DNA of 64,000 nucleotides from Tenacibaculum lutimaris. Lineage in GTDB: Bacteria; Bacteroidota; Bacteroidia; Flavobacteriales; Flavobacteriaceae. The stretch covers positions 683,468-747,467 of the forward strand of contig NZ_RAQM01000006.1 in assembly GCF_003610735.1 (NCBI RefSeq). The letters are read 5' to 3'. This document shows positions 17,736 to 27,011 of this stretch, piece by piece; within the stretch, counting starts at the first letter, position 1; every line of letters begins with the position of its first letter. The translations under genes and the position numbers were made by a program. A model generated the notes under the pieces. That model did no database searches. It worked only from the letters and a program-made list of their open reading frames with translations, and was not told where the DNA came from.

Positions 17736-19226
17736 TTATGCCTTAGAAAATAGCGATTTATAAAATACATAACCAAAACCAACAAACAACATTAAGTGAA
17801 AAGGAAACATTCCAAAATCACCGCCTTTATCTCCAACAATAAAAGCACTATACATTCCAAATGCAAAATACAGCGTTAATGCTCCTTCAATAATTACATG
17901 TAACGAAGGTTTTTTACGAATGTATTTGTTGTTTTTCCAGTTGTCTTTTAATGACTTAATATTGAATTTTGGTGTTCTTACAAACTCACTCTTCTTCCCT
18001 AAATGACCTTCTAAAACAGCAATTGTATTATGTAAAGAGAACCCCATAGCAATAGAGAAAAAGGCAAAAAAGGCTCCAATGTATTTTATAAAGTTCAAAG
18101 CCCCTCCTCCATAAGTTCTCTTGTACATAAACCAATAACAAATAAAGAAAATTAGCGTACTTATAATGAAGAAACTCATTACTAAAAAGTAAATTTTTAA
18201 ATGTGCATACTCATTTTTAATATACAACATAGGTATACTTAAAATAGCAACTAAAAAAATACAAGTAAACATTGAACTATTGAGAAGATGCAGTGTTCCG
18301 TGAATTTTAGTTTTTAAAGGAATGTTCTTACTAGTAAGAATCCTTTTTAGCATTTTTTGAAAATTTTCGGCGCCACCTTTATTCCATCTAAACTGTTGCG
18401 AACGAGCAGCACTGATTACAACGGGTAATTCAGCAGGGGTAACAACATTTTCTAAGTATTTAAATTTCCAGTTTTTTAATTGTGCACGATAACTTAGGTC
18501 TAAATCTTCAGTTAAGGTGTCTCCTTCCCAATTTCCTGCATCATAAATACATTCTTTGCGCCAAATACCAGCAGTACCATTAAAGTTAATGAAATGCCCT
18601 TGACTATTTCGTCCTACCTGTTCTAAAGTAAAATGAGCATCTAAAGCAAAAGCTTGAATTTTTGTTAAGGTTGAATAGTTTCTGTTAATATGCCCCCAAC
18701 GAGTTTGGACTACCCCTATTTTAGGGTCTTTGAAATAAGGAACCGTTTCTAACAACCAGTTTTCTTTAGGTAAAAAATCTGCGTCAAAAATAGCAATGAA
18801 CTCTCCTTTGGCTGTTTTTAGTCCTTCTTTTAAAGCTCCAGCTTTAAACCCTTGACGATTTTCTCGTCTAATATGTTGAATGTCTAATCCTGTTTTTTGA
18901 AGTTCTGCTATTTGTTTAGCAGTACTTTCAACCGATTCGTCTGTAGAATCATCAAGTACTTGAATTTCTAATTTCTCACGAGGATATTTAAGTTTTGCAA
19001 TATTATTTAATAAACGTTCCATGACATACAACTCATTAAAAACAGGCAACTGTATGGTTACATAAGGAATTTCGTTCGGATTTGAAAAATCAAATTTAGG
19101 TGAGTTGTCTTGTTTTTTTCGTGCTTTTAAATAATTTATTAGCAGGTTAAATTGTGCTAAAGCATAAAGCAAAATAAGAACTAATGATATGGTGTATAGC
19201 GTAATTATTATATATTCTAAGATCAT
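17736..19226 (-). CDS. Membrane GT2 glycosyltransferase, cellulose synthase-like
   Basis: The processive-type GT-A enzyme of 496 residues has an N-terminal membrane helix (about 4-28), a cytosolic catalytic domain with DDSTDES, the metal-binding DADFLP, TEDLDLSYRAQLKNWK and the acceptor-site QQFRWNKG (QxxRW), and four to five C-terminal helices. This set matches the cellulose synthase-like GT2 family common in Bacteroidota. It starts at ATG overlapping the stop of the upstream GT2 gene by one base (TAATG), so translation is coupled. The sugar and acceptor cannot be told from sequence. Confidence 0.88.
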   Translation of the reverse strand: MILEYIIITLYTISLVLILLYALAQFNLLINYLKARKKQDNSPKFDFSNPNEIPYVTIQLPVFNELYVMERLLNNIAKLKYPREKLEIQVLDDSTDESVESTAKQIAELQKTGLDIQHIRRENRQGFKAGALKEGLKTAKGEFIAIFDADFLPKENWLLETVPYFKDPKIGVVQTRWGHINRNYSTLTKIQAFALDAHFTLEQVGRNSQGHFINFNGTAGIWRKECIYDAGNWEGDTLTEDLDLSYRAQLKNWKFKYLENVVTPAELPVVISAARSQQFRWNKGGAENFQKMLKRILTSKNIPLKTKIHGTLHLLNSSMFTCIFLVAILSIPMLYIKNEYAHLKIYFLVMSFFIISTLIFFICYWFMYKRTYGGGALNFIKYIGAFFAFFSIAMGFSLHNTIAVLEGHLGKKSEFVRTPKFNIKSLKDNWKNNKYIRKKPSLHVIIEGALTLYFAFGMYSAFIVGDKGGDFGMFPFHLMLFVGFGYVFYKSLFSKA

Positions 19227-19918
19227 TATTTAAAGCTATATTTAAAAATCCAACCTAAAATTTTAATGCCGGCTAATATACTACCTTTTACTGTTCCTGA
19301 AACTTTTGAAACACCTATTCTATTTCTGTATTTCATTGGTATTTCGGTATAACTTAACTTTTGTTTTAAGGCTTTTAATTGCATTTCAACCGTCCACCCA
19401 TAAGTTTTGTCTTCCATTTGTAAAGCTAAAAGCTTGTCGTATTTTATGGCTCTAAATGGACCTAAATCAGTAAACTTTGCATTAAAAAATAATTTCATTA
19501 AGATTGTAGCTAACCAGTTACCGAAAATTTGTTGCGGAGTCATAGAACCTTGTTTGCGTAAGTGTTTTACACGAGCTCCTACCACAAAATCTATATTGTC
19601 TTTAAGTATAGGTTCAACAAGCTCGTTTAGTTGCTCTGGATAATCAGAATAATCTCCATCTAAAAAAACAATGATATCAGGTTTTTCATTTTTGAGTGAA
19701 ATATATTCCATTCCCTTTAAACAAGCATACCCGTATCCTTTTCTATTTTCAGAAAGTACCGTAGCTCCTGCATTTTTAGCATTAACTTCGGTATTGTCAG
19801 TTGAATTATTACTAATTACAATTACTTCATTTACTATAGAAGGAATATCGTTTATAACAAGAGCAATAGAATCTTGTTCGTTATAGGCGGGTATGATTAC
19901 TTTGATTAAAGGTTTCAT
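19226..19918 (-). CDS. GT2 glycosyltransferase, dolichol-phosphate sugar synthase type
   Basis: The enzyme of about 230 residues, a soluble GT-A fold, resembles undecaprenyl/dolichol-phosphate glucose or mannose synthases. It shows the N-terminal KVIIPAYNEQDSIA, SNNSTDNTEVNAKNAG, and the DXD-like FLDGDYSDYPEQL. VGARVKHLRKQGSMTPQQIFGN and FTDLGPFRAI are typical of the DPG-synthase-like group. The ATG of MKPLIKVIIPAYNE is chosen; a TTG seven codons earlier is less likely. As first gene of a three-gene glycosyltransferase operon it may make the lipid-phosphate sugar that the GT-C partner at 16386 uses. Confidence 0.85.
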   Translation of the reverse strand: MKPLIKVIIPAYNEQDSIALVINDIPSIVNEVIVISNNSTDNTEVNAKNAGATVLSENRKGYGYACLKGMEYISLKNEKPDIIVFLDGDYSDYPEQLNELVEPILKDNIDFVVGARVKHLRKQGSMTPQQIFGNWLATILMKLFFNAKFTDLGPFRAIKYDKLLALQMEDKTYGWTVEMQLKALKQKLSYTEIPMKYRNRIGVSKVSGTVKGSILAGIKILGWIFKYSFK

Positions 19919-19968
19919 TTGCTGTTTTAAAGCGTGCAAGGTATAGTCTTTTTAGAGTTGAATAAAAT

Positions 19969-21549
19969 TTATTTTTTATTTACTAGTTTCATCAAATCTA
20001 CATCATTACCAAGTAAAATTTCTGTAGGATTGATACGTCCTTTTTCTGGACCATTTTCTAATTTTAATACACCTCTAGGACATACAGCCGAACAAATTCC
20101 GCAACCAACACAACTAGCACGTACTATATTTTCTCCTTTTTGAGCATAAGCACGTACGTCAATACCTTGTTCACAATACGTAGAGCAATTTCCACAAGAA
20201 ATACATTGCCCACCATTGGTAGTAATTCTAAATCGAGATTTAAAACGTTGTACAATTCCTAAATAAGCAGCTAGTGGGCACCCAAAACGACACCAAACGC
20301 GGTTACCGAAAATTGGATAAAATCCAGTACCAATAACACCTGCAAAGATGGAGCCTATTAAGAAACCATAAATATCTTGAATGGTTTGTGTTTTAATTCC
20401 TAATACTTCTTGACTTCCAGAAAAGTAAGAGTATAATGTAAAACCAGTCATTATTAGAGCAAATACAAGAACTCCATGTACTATCCAACGTTCAAACTTC
20501 CATGCTTTTAATGATTTATCTGATAGTTGTCGGTAAGGGTCACCTAAAGTTTCTGCTAGTCCACCGCAACCGCAAACCCATGAGCAGTACCAACGTTTTC
20601 CGAAGAAATATACCATCACAGGAACGATTACTAAGGTTAATACAATTCCCCAAACTAAGATAAATAATCCGAAGCCACCACTAGCGATTAGCTGGTCTAA
20701 GTTCCAACTAAAAAAGAAATCATAATCTAACGGAAAAGCATTTTTAAAATCGTACCAAGGTTTTTCAAAACGAACTAAGATTTCTGGAATTAAAAAAGCA
20801 AAAACAATTTGAAAAAATAAAACAGATGTTGTTCTTAAGGTTTGGTATTTATTATGACGATATTTTATGTACATTCTTATAGCCATTACAACCATTACTA
20901 CACAATACAAAAAGCCATATAAGAACCATTGAGAAGCTAGATTTCCGCTTAAATATTGGCTAATTGGATCAACAATATATGTCCAATTTACGATGAAGTC
21001 AGGATAGAAGTAAAGTAGCACGTAAAACCCTACTAAAAATAGAAAAACCAACCAACCAATCCAACCTCTATTAGTAGCAGGATTCAGCCAAATCCCGTTG
21101 TTTTTTATACCAGGAGAGCCAAGAGTTATTACTGTTGGAATGATATATAATAAGGAGCCAATAATTCCTAAACCGAAGGTTAGTAACCAAAAAAGACCTT
21201 TATTTTCTTTTATAACTCCTGTTCCTGCTTCTTTTGCTATTTCATAAGAAAAACTATGTGGTTTACTCCAAATAACTTTATCCCATTCACTATTTTTTTT
21301 GTGAGTAGTATTAGCTATTTCCAAGGCAGAAGTAATTTTAGAAGAAAATAAAAAAGGATTTGAAAATTCTTTTCCAACAACATTATTCTTTATATCATTA
21401 ATAAAAAGCTCACTTTTGATGCCTTTATTAGAGATTACTTTTTCAAAAAGTTTTGAACTAAGTTCATATTTCCCTAAGAAAATGAGAGAAACGAAAATAC
21501 TTAATCCAAGTAAAAAGATGCTTAAACCTATGGTTTGTATTTTTTTCAT
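19969..21549 (-). CDS. Membrane-bound polyferredoxin, NapH/NosR/CcoG-like
   Basis: The protein has 526 residues. An N-terminal helix is followed by a periplasmic stretch of about 120 residues, then some six more membrane helices. Cysteine sites are CSWVCGCGG (about residue 325), WCRFGCPL (about 425), and two 4Fe-4S binding runs, CISCGNCSTYCEQ and CVGCGICSAVCPRG, with all eight ligands present. This is the plan of quinol-linked electron-transfer proteins such as NapH, NosR and CcoG. It follows an FAD oxidoreductase in the same direction, so the pair probably forms an electron-transfer module. No nos, nap or cco genes are in the window, so the electron acceptor is unknown. Confidence 0.82.
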   Translation of the reverse strand: MKKIQTIGLSIFLLGLSIFVSLIFLGKYELSSKLFEKVISNKGIKSELFINDIKNNVVGKEFSNPFLFSSKITSALEIANTTHKKNSEWDKVIWSKPHSFSYEIAKEAGTGVIKENKGLFWLLTFGLGIIGSLLYIIPTVITLGSPGIKNNGIWLNPATNRGWIGWLVFLFLVGFYVLLYFYPDFIVNWTYIVDPISQYLSGNLASQWFLYGFLYCVVMVVMAIRMYIKYRHNKYQTLRTTSVLFFQIVFAFLIPEILVRFEKPWYDFKNAFPLDYDFFFSWNLDQLIASGGFGLFILVWGIVLTLVIVPVMVYFFGKRWYCSWVCGCGGLAETLGDPYRQLSDKSLKAWKFERWIVHGVLVFALIMTGFTLYSYFSGSQEVLGIKTQTIQDIYGFLIGSIFAGVIGTGFYPIFGNRVWCRFGCPLAAYLGIVQRFKSRFRITTNGGQCISCGNCSTYCEQGIDVRAYAQKGENIVRASCVGCGICSAVCPRGVLKLENGPEKGRINPTEILLGNDVDLMKLVNKK

Positions 21550-21593
21550 TATGATTCGTTTGATTTACCTGATGCACCTAAGAAGGTTTATGT

Positions 21594-22934
21594 TTAAATG
21601 CTAAAAATGCGTTTCCAGCTTTTCTTTTTTAATTGAATATTGGTATTGTTTTCTTTGTTGAATTTTGCCACAATTTCTGGTTCATGTAGCTTGTAAAATT
21701 CTGGGTCAAAGTTAGCGTCTGCAAGATGTTCTAATATATAAGTTACAGAACGTTTTTCTGTTAATACTTTGTCAAAAAAGGCATGACGCATACGTATTCC
21801 TAAAGTGTTTATTCCGATAAATTCTTGGGTGTTTTTATCGTAATTTAATCGAATACATTTTTTGCCGCCTTCATGTTCCCAGTAAAAATGAGCCTCATTT
21901 TCTTTAGGTTGTGGCCATACCCAGCCGTAAGTTTGGTATTCGATATCAATAAATTTAGCAGAGTTAAACCAGTGTCCAGGGTTGTATTGAGTTTTGTTGC
22001 CACAAATAGTTTGGGCAACGGTTTCTCCCATCATTCTACCCGTATACCAAACGGCTTCAATAGGACGTCGCAATCCGATAGCTTCGTGTTGTTCAGCACA
22101 ATCTCCAATAGCATAAATATCTTTGATGTTGGTTTCTAGAAAACGATTTACTTTAACTCCTTTGCCAAGTTCAATTTCTGAATCTTTTAAAAAATCGATA
22201 TTTGGAGAAACCCCAGCGGTTAACCCAACAACATCACAAGCTATTTCTTCGCCAGTTTCTTCAATAATTACAGATTTTACATGCCCGTTTTTATCAGCTT
22301 TAATTTCTTTAAGATTCACTCCTAAGCGTAAATCTATATGGTTTTCTAAAATCTCGCGATTTATCATAGTTGATTCTTCTGGGGGTAAAATTTTATTCCA
22401 GAAACTATTTTCACGAACCAAAAAAGTAACAGGGATATTTCTACTATGAAGCATTTCGGCAAGTTCGATACCGATTAAACCACCACCAACAATAACAGCT
22501 CTTTTACAAACTTTGTTATTAGGAGCATATTTTTCAAGTGATTCTAGGTCTTGTTTGTGATACATGCCCATGACTCCTTCTAAATTTTGTCCTGGCCATC
22601 CAAATTTATTAGGTTTAGAACCAGTAGCTATAACTAACGTATCGTAAGATAGTTTTTCACCATTACTAAATTCAATTTCTTTGTTTGATGAATGTACTTT
22701 GGTAACATAACCTTTTTTGAGCTCTATTCTATTTTTCTTCCAAAACCATGATTCGTAAGGTTGTGTATGTTCAAATTTCATGTGTCCCATATACACATAC
22801 ATTAATGCTGTTCTTGAAAAAAACTCTTCAGTTTCAGAAGAAATAATGGTAATTCTTTTATCTGATAATTTTCTGATGTGTCTTGCAGCTGTAACCCCAG
22901 AAATTCCATTACCAATAATAACAACGTGCTCCAT
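21594..22934 (-). CDS. NAD(P)/FAD-dependent oxidoreductase
   Basis: The flavoprotein of the pyridine nucleotide-disulphide oxidoreductase class has 446 residues. Two Rossmann motifs are clear: IIGNGISGVTAARHIRK at the N-terminus for FAD and VIVGGGLIGIELAEML near residue 150 for NAD(P)H. IYAIGDCAE near residue 290 is the second FAD contact. There is no redox-active CxxC, so it resembles rubredoxin/ferredoxin reductases or the N-terminal part of NirB. The C-terminal 120 residues are less familiar. It is the first gene of a pair with the polyferredoxin 44 bases downstream, probably feeding it electrons. Confidence 0.85.
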   Translation of the reverse strand: MEHVVIIGNGISGVTAARHIRKLSDKRITIISSETEEFFSRTALMYVYMGHMKFEHTQPYESWFWKKNRIELKKGYVTKVHSSNKEIEFSNGEKLSYDTLVIATGSKPNKFGWPGQNLEGVMGMYHKQDLESLEKYAPNNKVCKRAVIVGGGLIGIELAEMLHSRNIPVTFLVRENSFWNKILPPEESTMINREILENHIDLRLGVNLKEIKADKNGHVKSVIIEETGEEIACDVVGLTAGVSPNIDFLKDSEIELGKGVKVNRFLETNIKDIYAIGDCAEQHEAIGLRRPIEAVWYTGRMMGETVAQTICGNKTQYNPGHWFNSAKFIDIEYQTYGWVWPQPKENEAHFYWEHEGGKKCIRLNYDKNTQEFIGINTLGIRMRHAFFDKVLTEKRSVTYILEHLADANFDPEFYKLHEPEIVAKFNKENNTNIQLKKKSWKRIFSI

Positions 22935-23070
22935 AAATGTTGATTTGCAGTTTAGGTCGTTGTTAAAGTTAAGAACTTAATCTAGCATCTTAATTTAGAA
23001 CGAATATAAACAGCGAGGAAAATTGAAAGGAATTGTTTTTTTGTTTTCTATACCTGAATATCAATCACTT

Positions 23071-23175
23071 ATGGGTATTTGTGAAGAAATTGATTATTTA
23101 ATTATGAATTTTGATACAGAGGTTAACCTAAAAATAAGCTCTGTTATTAACAGGGTTAAGAATAATTTAAATTAA
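23071..23175 (+). CDS. Possible 34-codon ORF before the Vap-like gene
   Basis: ATG at 23071 opens a frame of 34 codons (MGICEEIDYLIMNFD...) ending 11 bases before the next start codon. The frame is open further upstream to a stop at 22996. No family is recognised and no strong ribosome site is seen. It could be a leader peptide, a remnant or chance. Confidence 0.2.
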   Translation: MGICEEIDYLIMNFDTEVNLKISSVINRVKNNLN

Positions 23176-23186
23176 AAGTTATTATT

Positions 23187-23648
23187 ATGAAAACAGCAAC
23201 AAAACAAAACCAATTAGTTGAAGATTTTGAAAACAATTTTAAAAATCTTTTAAGTTCAGAATCTATTTCAAAAGCAGTAGAAGATCTTGAAAATGTAGAT
23301 AGTGAATCTCTAAAAACTGCTTCAGCATACGGGGCACATGGAGCTTTAGCAAGTTTAGTTTTTTATGTAAAAGCACAGTGTAGTATAAATAATGGAAAAA
23401 CGTTTAATGGTAATGCTTGGGGGATAAGTTTTCCTGGTGGAGGAGCATTGTTTGGAGATGTATATTTAAGTAATGCAGGTTCATTAGACCAGTTGTATAA
23501 AGAGACTACTAGTTTTACATTTACAGCAACTCCAGTATATACTGCGTTTTATTTTTTTGATAAAAACTCAAAATTACTTGGACACTTTCAAGCAGGGTCT
23601 GTATCTACTGCTACTGGTACCGGAGGAGGTTCTGGTAGTTGGTCTTAG
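23187..23648 (+). CDS. Small protein resembling the Rhodococcus Vap (VapA/B/D) family
   Basis: The protein has 153 residues and no signal peptide. The first 50 residues are helical and acidic. The last 100 form a glycine-rich beta domain: FPGGGALFGDVYLS, LYKETTSFTFTATPVYTAFYFFD, LLGHFQAGSVSTATGTGGGSGSWS. That order of motifs, especially LY..T.SF, FFD....LGHFQ.G and the closing GGGSGSW, matches my memory of the eight-stranded barrel of Rhodococcus equi virulence-associated proteins. The match is from pattern, not a search. It stands alone, with a bidirectional terminator after it. Role unknown. Confidence 0.6.
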   Translation: MKTATKQNQLVEDFENNFKNLLSSESISKAVEDLENVDSESLKTASAYGAHGALASLVFYVKAQCSINNGKTFNGNAWGISFPGGGALFGDVYLSNAGSLDQLYKETTSFTFTATPVYTAFYFFDKNSKLLGHFQAGSVSTATGTGGGSGSWS

Positions 23649-23694
23649 TATATGATTAAAGTCTTTTAAAATTTTTAATCAAGTTTTAAAATAA

Positions 23695-23728
23695 AAAGAG
23701 GTTGTCTTATAGATAAGACAACCTCTTT
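23695..23728. terminator. Bidirectional terminator
   Basis: AAAGAGGTTGTCTTA and TAAGACAACCTCTTT form a perfect 15-bp stem around TAGA, between the convergent Vap-like gene and the S46 peptidase gene. Confidence 0.85.
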
Positions 23729-23749
23729 CATTATAAAGTATTCTTTCTT

Positions 23750-25843
23750 TTATTTTTTCTTTGGATGTACTAATTTCATTTCATCAATTAAATGCTTTGC
23801 TCCAGCATATTTATCAATGATAAATAAAATATAACGAGCATCAACCATAATGTTTCTACAAATTTCAGGATCGTAATTCATATCACTCATGGTTCCTTCC
23901 CATACACGGTCGAAGTTTAACCCGATTAAATTTCCGTGAGCGTCGATAGCAGGACTACCAGAGTTACCTCCTGTTGTATGATTAGTACCTAAGAAACATA
24001 CTGGTACTTTTCCGTTTTTATCAGTGTATTGCCCAAAATCTTTTGCATCATATAAATCACGTAACTTTTGTGGAACGTCAAATTCATAATCTCCAGGAAC
24101 GTATTTTTCAATAACTCCGTCTAAATAACTTACAGGGTTGTAATATACTGCATCTCTTGGTGAATACCCTCGAACTTGACCATAGGTAACACGTAACGTA
24201 CTGTTAGCATCTGGGAAATAACGAGCTGTAGGCAATGCCTCCATTAAAGCTTTCATGTATGTTTTTTGTAAAGCAGTAATAGGTTGGTTTTTTTGTTGAA
24301 ACTCAGGATCTATTTTCGTGAAAAACTCTTCAATCATAGGTTTCGCATATTTGTAAGCAGCATCTTTGTTTAAGTTTTTTACTACTTTTTCAGCGTTTCC
24401 TTCAAATAACTTTAAGGCTTTGTCTAAGTTTGTAAAGCTAGTTTTATTGTAGATAGAAGCATCTACATTTTTAGGGTTGTATAAAGGCATTACATTGTTA
24501 AATACTCCTTTATCTACGTTCGCATCAAAGTTTTTATGTATTCCTTTAAGTCTGTTGATGTATGAATTTCTAGCCTCATCAAATTTTTCAGGTTTATTTA
24601 AAGCTACTTGTTCTAATTGGTAAGCTCTAAATGTCATTTGCATTAATTCGTTTGTTACCAAGAAAACTTCAATAAAGTTTCTTCTTCTAATATTGATATC
24701 GGCAAAATCAGCATATAATTTTTCAAATTCTGGAAGAATATTTCCGTAGCTAGCTTCTAATCCTTTTTCTTTTAATGCTTTTTTAAAAGTAGCTTCGAAA
24801 GCTTGACGCTCAGCAATAGCATTACTCTTTTTTATACCTAAGTTTTCACCAATCCACTTTTTCCAAGCATTTGCAATACGCGCTTGTTTTGATGCGTATT
24901 TGATACGAACAGCATCGCTAGCTTTCATTTGTGCATCAATTTCTTTTAAAGCAGCTTCTCTAATAGCAATATTACTTGGGTTGAATTCTTGTGTAATGTG
25001 TTGAATAGCTACCGCAGGTAAGTATTCGTTAGTAGTACCAGGAAAACCAAAAACCATCGTAAAGTCACCTTCTTCAATTCCATCTAAAGAAACAGGTAAA
25101 AAGTGTTTTGGCTTGTAAGGAACGTTGTCTTTACTGTATTTAGCAGGACGATTGTTTTTATCAGCATAAATTCTGAATAATGAAAAATCTCCAGTATGAC
25201 GAGGGAAAACCCAGTTATCAGTATCACTACCAAATTTTCCAATACTACTTGGTGGGGCACCTACTAAACGAACATCTTCAAATTTTTCTGTAACAAATAA
25301 GAAGTATTGGTTTCCTTTGTAAAAAGGTTTTACTCTAACACCTTGCCAAGCTTCTTTTTGTACTGTTTTTTGAATTTCGTTGATGTTTTTATCTATTGTT
25401 GATTGCTTTTCGCGCTCATTCATTGAGTTAGTAAGACCATTTAAAGCTTGTGTAGTTACATCGTCAATACGAACAATAAACTCAACATATAACCCTTTGT
25501 TAGGTAATTCTTCTTTCTTACTCATAGCCCAAAAACCATCTTTTAGGTAATCGTTTTCTAAAGAAGAGTGTGATTGAATTTGCCCAAAACCACAGTGGTG
25601 ATTGGTTAATATTAATCCTTCAGGAGAAATAACTTCACTAGTACAACCTCCGTTAAAGTGCCCAATAGCATCTTTTAAACTTGAGTTGTTTACATCGTAA
25701 ATGTCTTTTGCAGTTAATTTACTTCCTAAAGAAGTCATTTCTTGTTCGTTCATTCCTTCTAAAAGGGAAGGAATCCACATACCACCTTGTTGTGCAGTAA
25801 CTTGAACGACAATAAATAAGAATAGAATTTTTATGTACTTCAT
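23750..25843 (-). CDS. S46 family dipeptidyl peptidase, probably DPP11 type
   Basis: This periplasmic serine exopeptidase releases dipeptides from peptides. From the ATG chosen it has 697 residues, with a signal peptide MKYIKILFLFIVVQVTAQQ; an upstream start would add 14 residues and spoil it. The triad is visible: His in LTNHHCGFGQIQSHSS, Asp in RHTGDFSLFRIYADKNN and Ser in TTGGNSGSPAID. The residue after LIGLNFD is Arg, the position that in characterised S46 enzymes gives preference for Asp/Glu (DPP11) rather than Gly of DPP7. Such enzymes feed on protein as carbon source. It is probably monocistronic. Confidence 0.92.
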   Translation of the reverse strand: MKYIKILFLFIVVQVTAQQGGMWIPSLLEGMNEQEMTSLGSKLTAKDIYDVNNSSLKDAIGHFNGGCTSEVISPEGLILTNHHCGFGQIQSHSSLENDYLKDGFWAMSKKEELPNKGLYVEFIVRIDDVTTQALNGLTNSMNEREKQSTIDKNINEIQKTVQKEAWQGVRVKPFYKGNQYFLFVTEKFEDVRLVGAPPSSIGKFGSDTDNWVFPRHTGDFSLFRIYADKNNRPAKYSKDNVPYKPKHFLPVSLDGIEEGDFTMVFGFPGTTNEYLPAVAIQHITQEFNPSNIAIREAALKEIDAQMKASDAVRIKYASKQARIANAWKKWIGENLGIKKSNAIAERQAFEATFKKALKEKGLEASYGNILPEFEKLYADFADINIRRRNFIEVFLVTNELMQMTFRAYQLEQVALNKPEKFDEARNSYINRLKGIHKNFDANVDKGVFNNVMPLYNPKNVDASIYNKTSFTNLDKALKLFEGNAEKVVKNLNKDAAYKYAKPMIEEFFTKIDPEFQQKNQPITALQKTYMKALMEALPTARYFPDANSTLRVTYGQVRGYSPRDAVYYNPVSYLDGVIEKYVPGDYEFDVPQKLRDLYDAKDFGQYTDKNGKVPVCFLGTNHTTGGNSGSPAIDAHGNLIGLNFDRVWEGTMSDMNYDPEICRNIMVDARYILFIIDKYAGAKHLIDEMKLVHPKKK

Positions 25844-25985
25844 CTGTTTATTTTTAAAAGCGATAAAGATACAAATTGAGAACAAACTACTTAAAGAAAG
25901 CTAATGAAGTAATAAGTTAAAATACGTTAAAAATTACTCTTTTTTGGTGATGGGAGTATTGTGAGTTTTTTAAATTATGGAAATT

Positions 25986-26870
25986 CTATTTTTTTCCTAA
26001 CGGATACATTTCTTGGTGAATAAAATCTTTAGGGAATTTTTCATCTCCATCAAATCCAAGTTCTATGTCACGTCCGTTATAGGGAATATAGTCAGTTTTA
26101 AAAATGTAATCCCAAATGCTAAGTGTAATTCCAAAATTCACTCCCATTCTTCTGTCTTCAGGAAGTTCTTTTGCATGATGCCAAATATGCATTCTTGGAT
26201 TGTTTAAAATGTATTTTAACCAGCCATAATCCCAATTAATATTAGCATGATTTAAATGACCGATAGTAATATTAAAAAAGTGAACAATAGCTACATCTTG
26301 TGCTGTAAACCCACCCATAATTGCTAGCGGAATGTACTTCATTGAGTTGTAAACAACAGGCTCCATCCAGTGGTAACGAAGATGTGCAGCAAACCCCATT
26401 TGTTTTACTGAGTGATGTACTTTGTGGAAGTTCCATAAAAATTCATATCGATGCAGTAACGTATGAGTAAACCACTGAACAAAATCAATAATGATAAAAA
26501 ACACCAAAAGTCTAGCCCAATAGGGAAATGTATTGATGTCGAACAATTGAAAATTAGCAACCGATAGTCCAACTAAACTTAAAATATCATTAAAAAACTG
26601 CTCAACTGTATTTGACAAAGCAATAAGTACGATGAGGTTTAATAAAAAGAAATTGAAGAACATGTAAAAGGTGTCTAGCCAAAAATCTTTTCGAAATAAA
26701 GGTTGGTTTTTACGCCATGGAAACACAATTTCTAACCCCCAAACTACTAGAGAAATAATAATTAATCCGTAAAAATAATTTTCCCAGTTTAGCTCCATTA
26801 ATACTGATTGTTTGATGTAGTTCCAGTAACCAGTGTATGAGTTTTTTATGATGTCTAGGTATTTATCCAT
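25986..26870 (-). CDS. Sterol desaturase / fatty acid hydroxylase family protein
   Basis: This integral membrane di-iron enzyme has 294 residues. The histidine boxes of the superfamily are all present: HTLLHR, HKVHHSVKQMGFAAH, and HIWHHAK, with an additional HFFNITIGHLNHANINWD. Four to five hydrophobic helices surround them (for example FYGLIIISLVVWGLEIVF). Members hydroxylate lipids such as sphingolipids, carotenoids or fatty acids; the substrate here is unknown. It is transcribed alone, with a terminator upstream ending the hemD operon. Confidence 0.88.
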   Translation of the reverse strand: MDKYLDIIKNSYTGYWNYIKQSVLMELNWENYFYGLIIISLVVWGLEIVFPWRKNQPLFRKDFWLDTFYMFFNFFLLNLIVLIALSNTVEQFFNDILSLVGLSVANFQLFDINTFPYWARLLVFFIIIDFVQWFTHTLLHRYEFLWNFHKVHHSVKQMGFAAHLRYHWMEPVVYNSMKYIPLAIMGGFTAQDVAIVHFFNITIGHLNHANINWDYGWLKYILNNPRMHIWHHAKELPEDRRMGVNFGITLSIWDYIFKTDYIPYNGRDIELGFDGDEKFPKDFIHQEMYPLGKK

Positions 26871-26957
26871 ATGTTTTTAGGGTGAAAATATTTCGTAAAA
26901 TTAATGAATAAAATACGTTTGAAATGTTACTTGGGTTACAATGATTTGTTAAAAACA

Positions 26958-26987
26958 AAAGAGACTGCCTTTGTAGACAGTCTCTTT
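26958..26987 (-). terminator. Terminator after hemD
   Basis: AAAGAGACTG and CAGTCTCTTT form a perfect 10-bp stem with A- and T-rich flanks, 25 bases after the hemD stop in the minus direction. Confidence 0.75.
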
Positions 26988-27011
26988 GTTGTATGTGAAA
27001 AATTAATTTAC

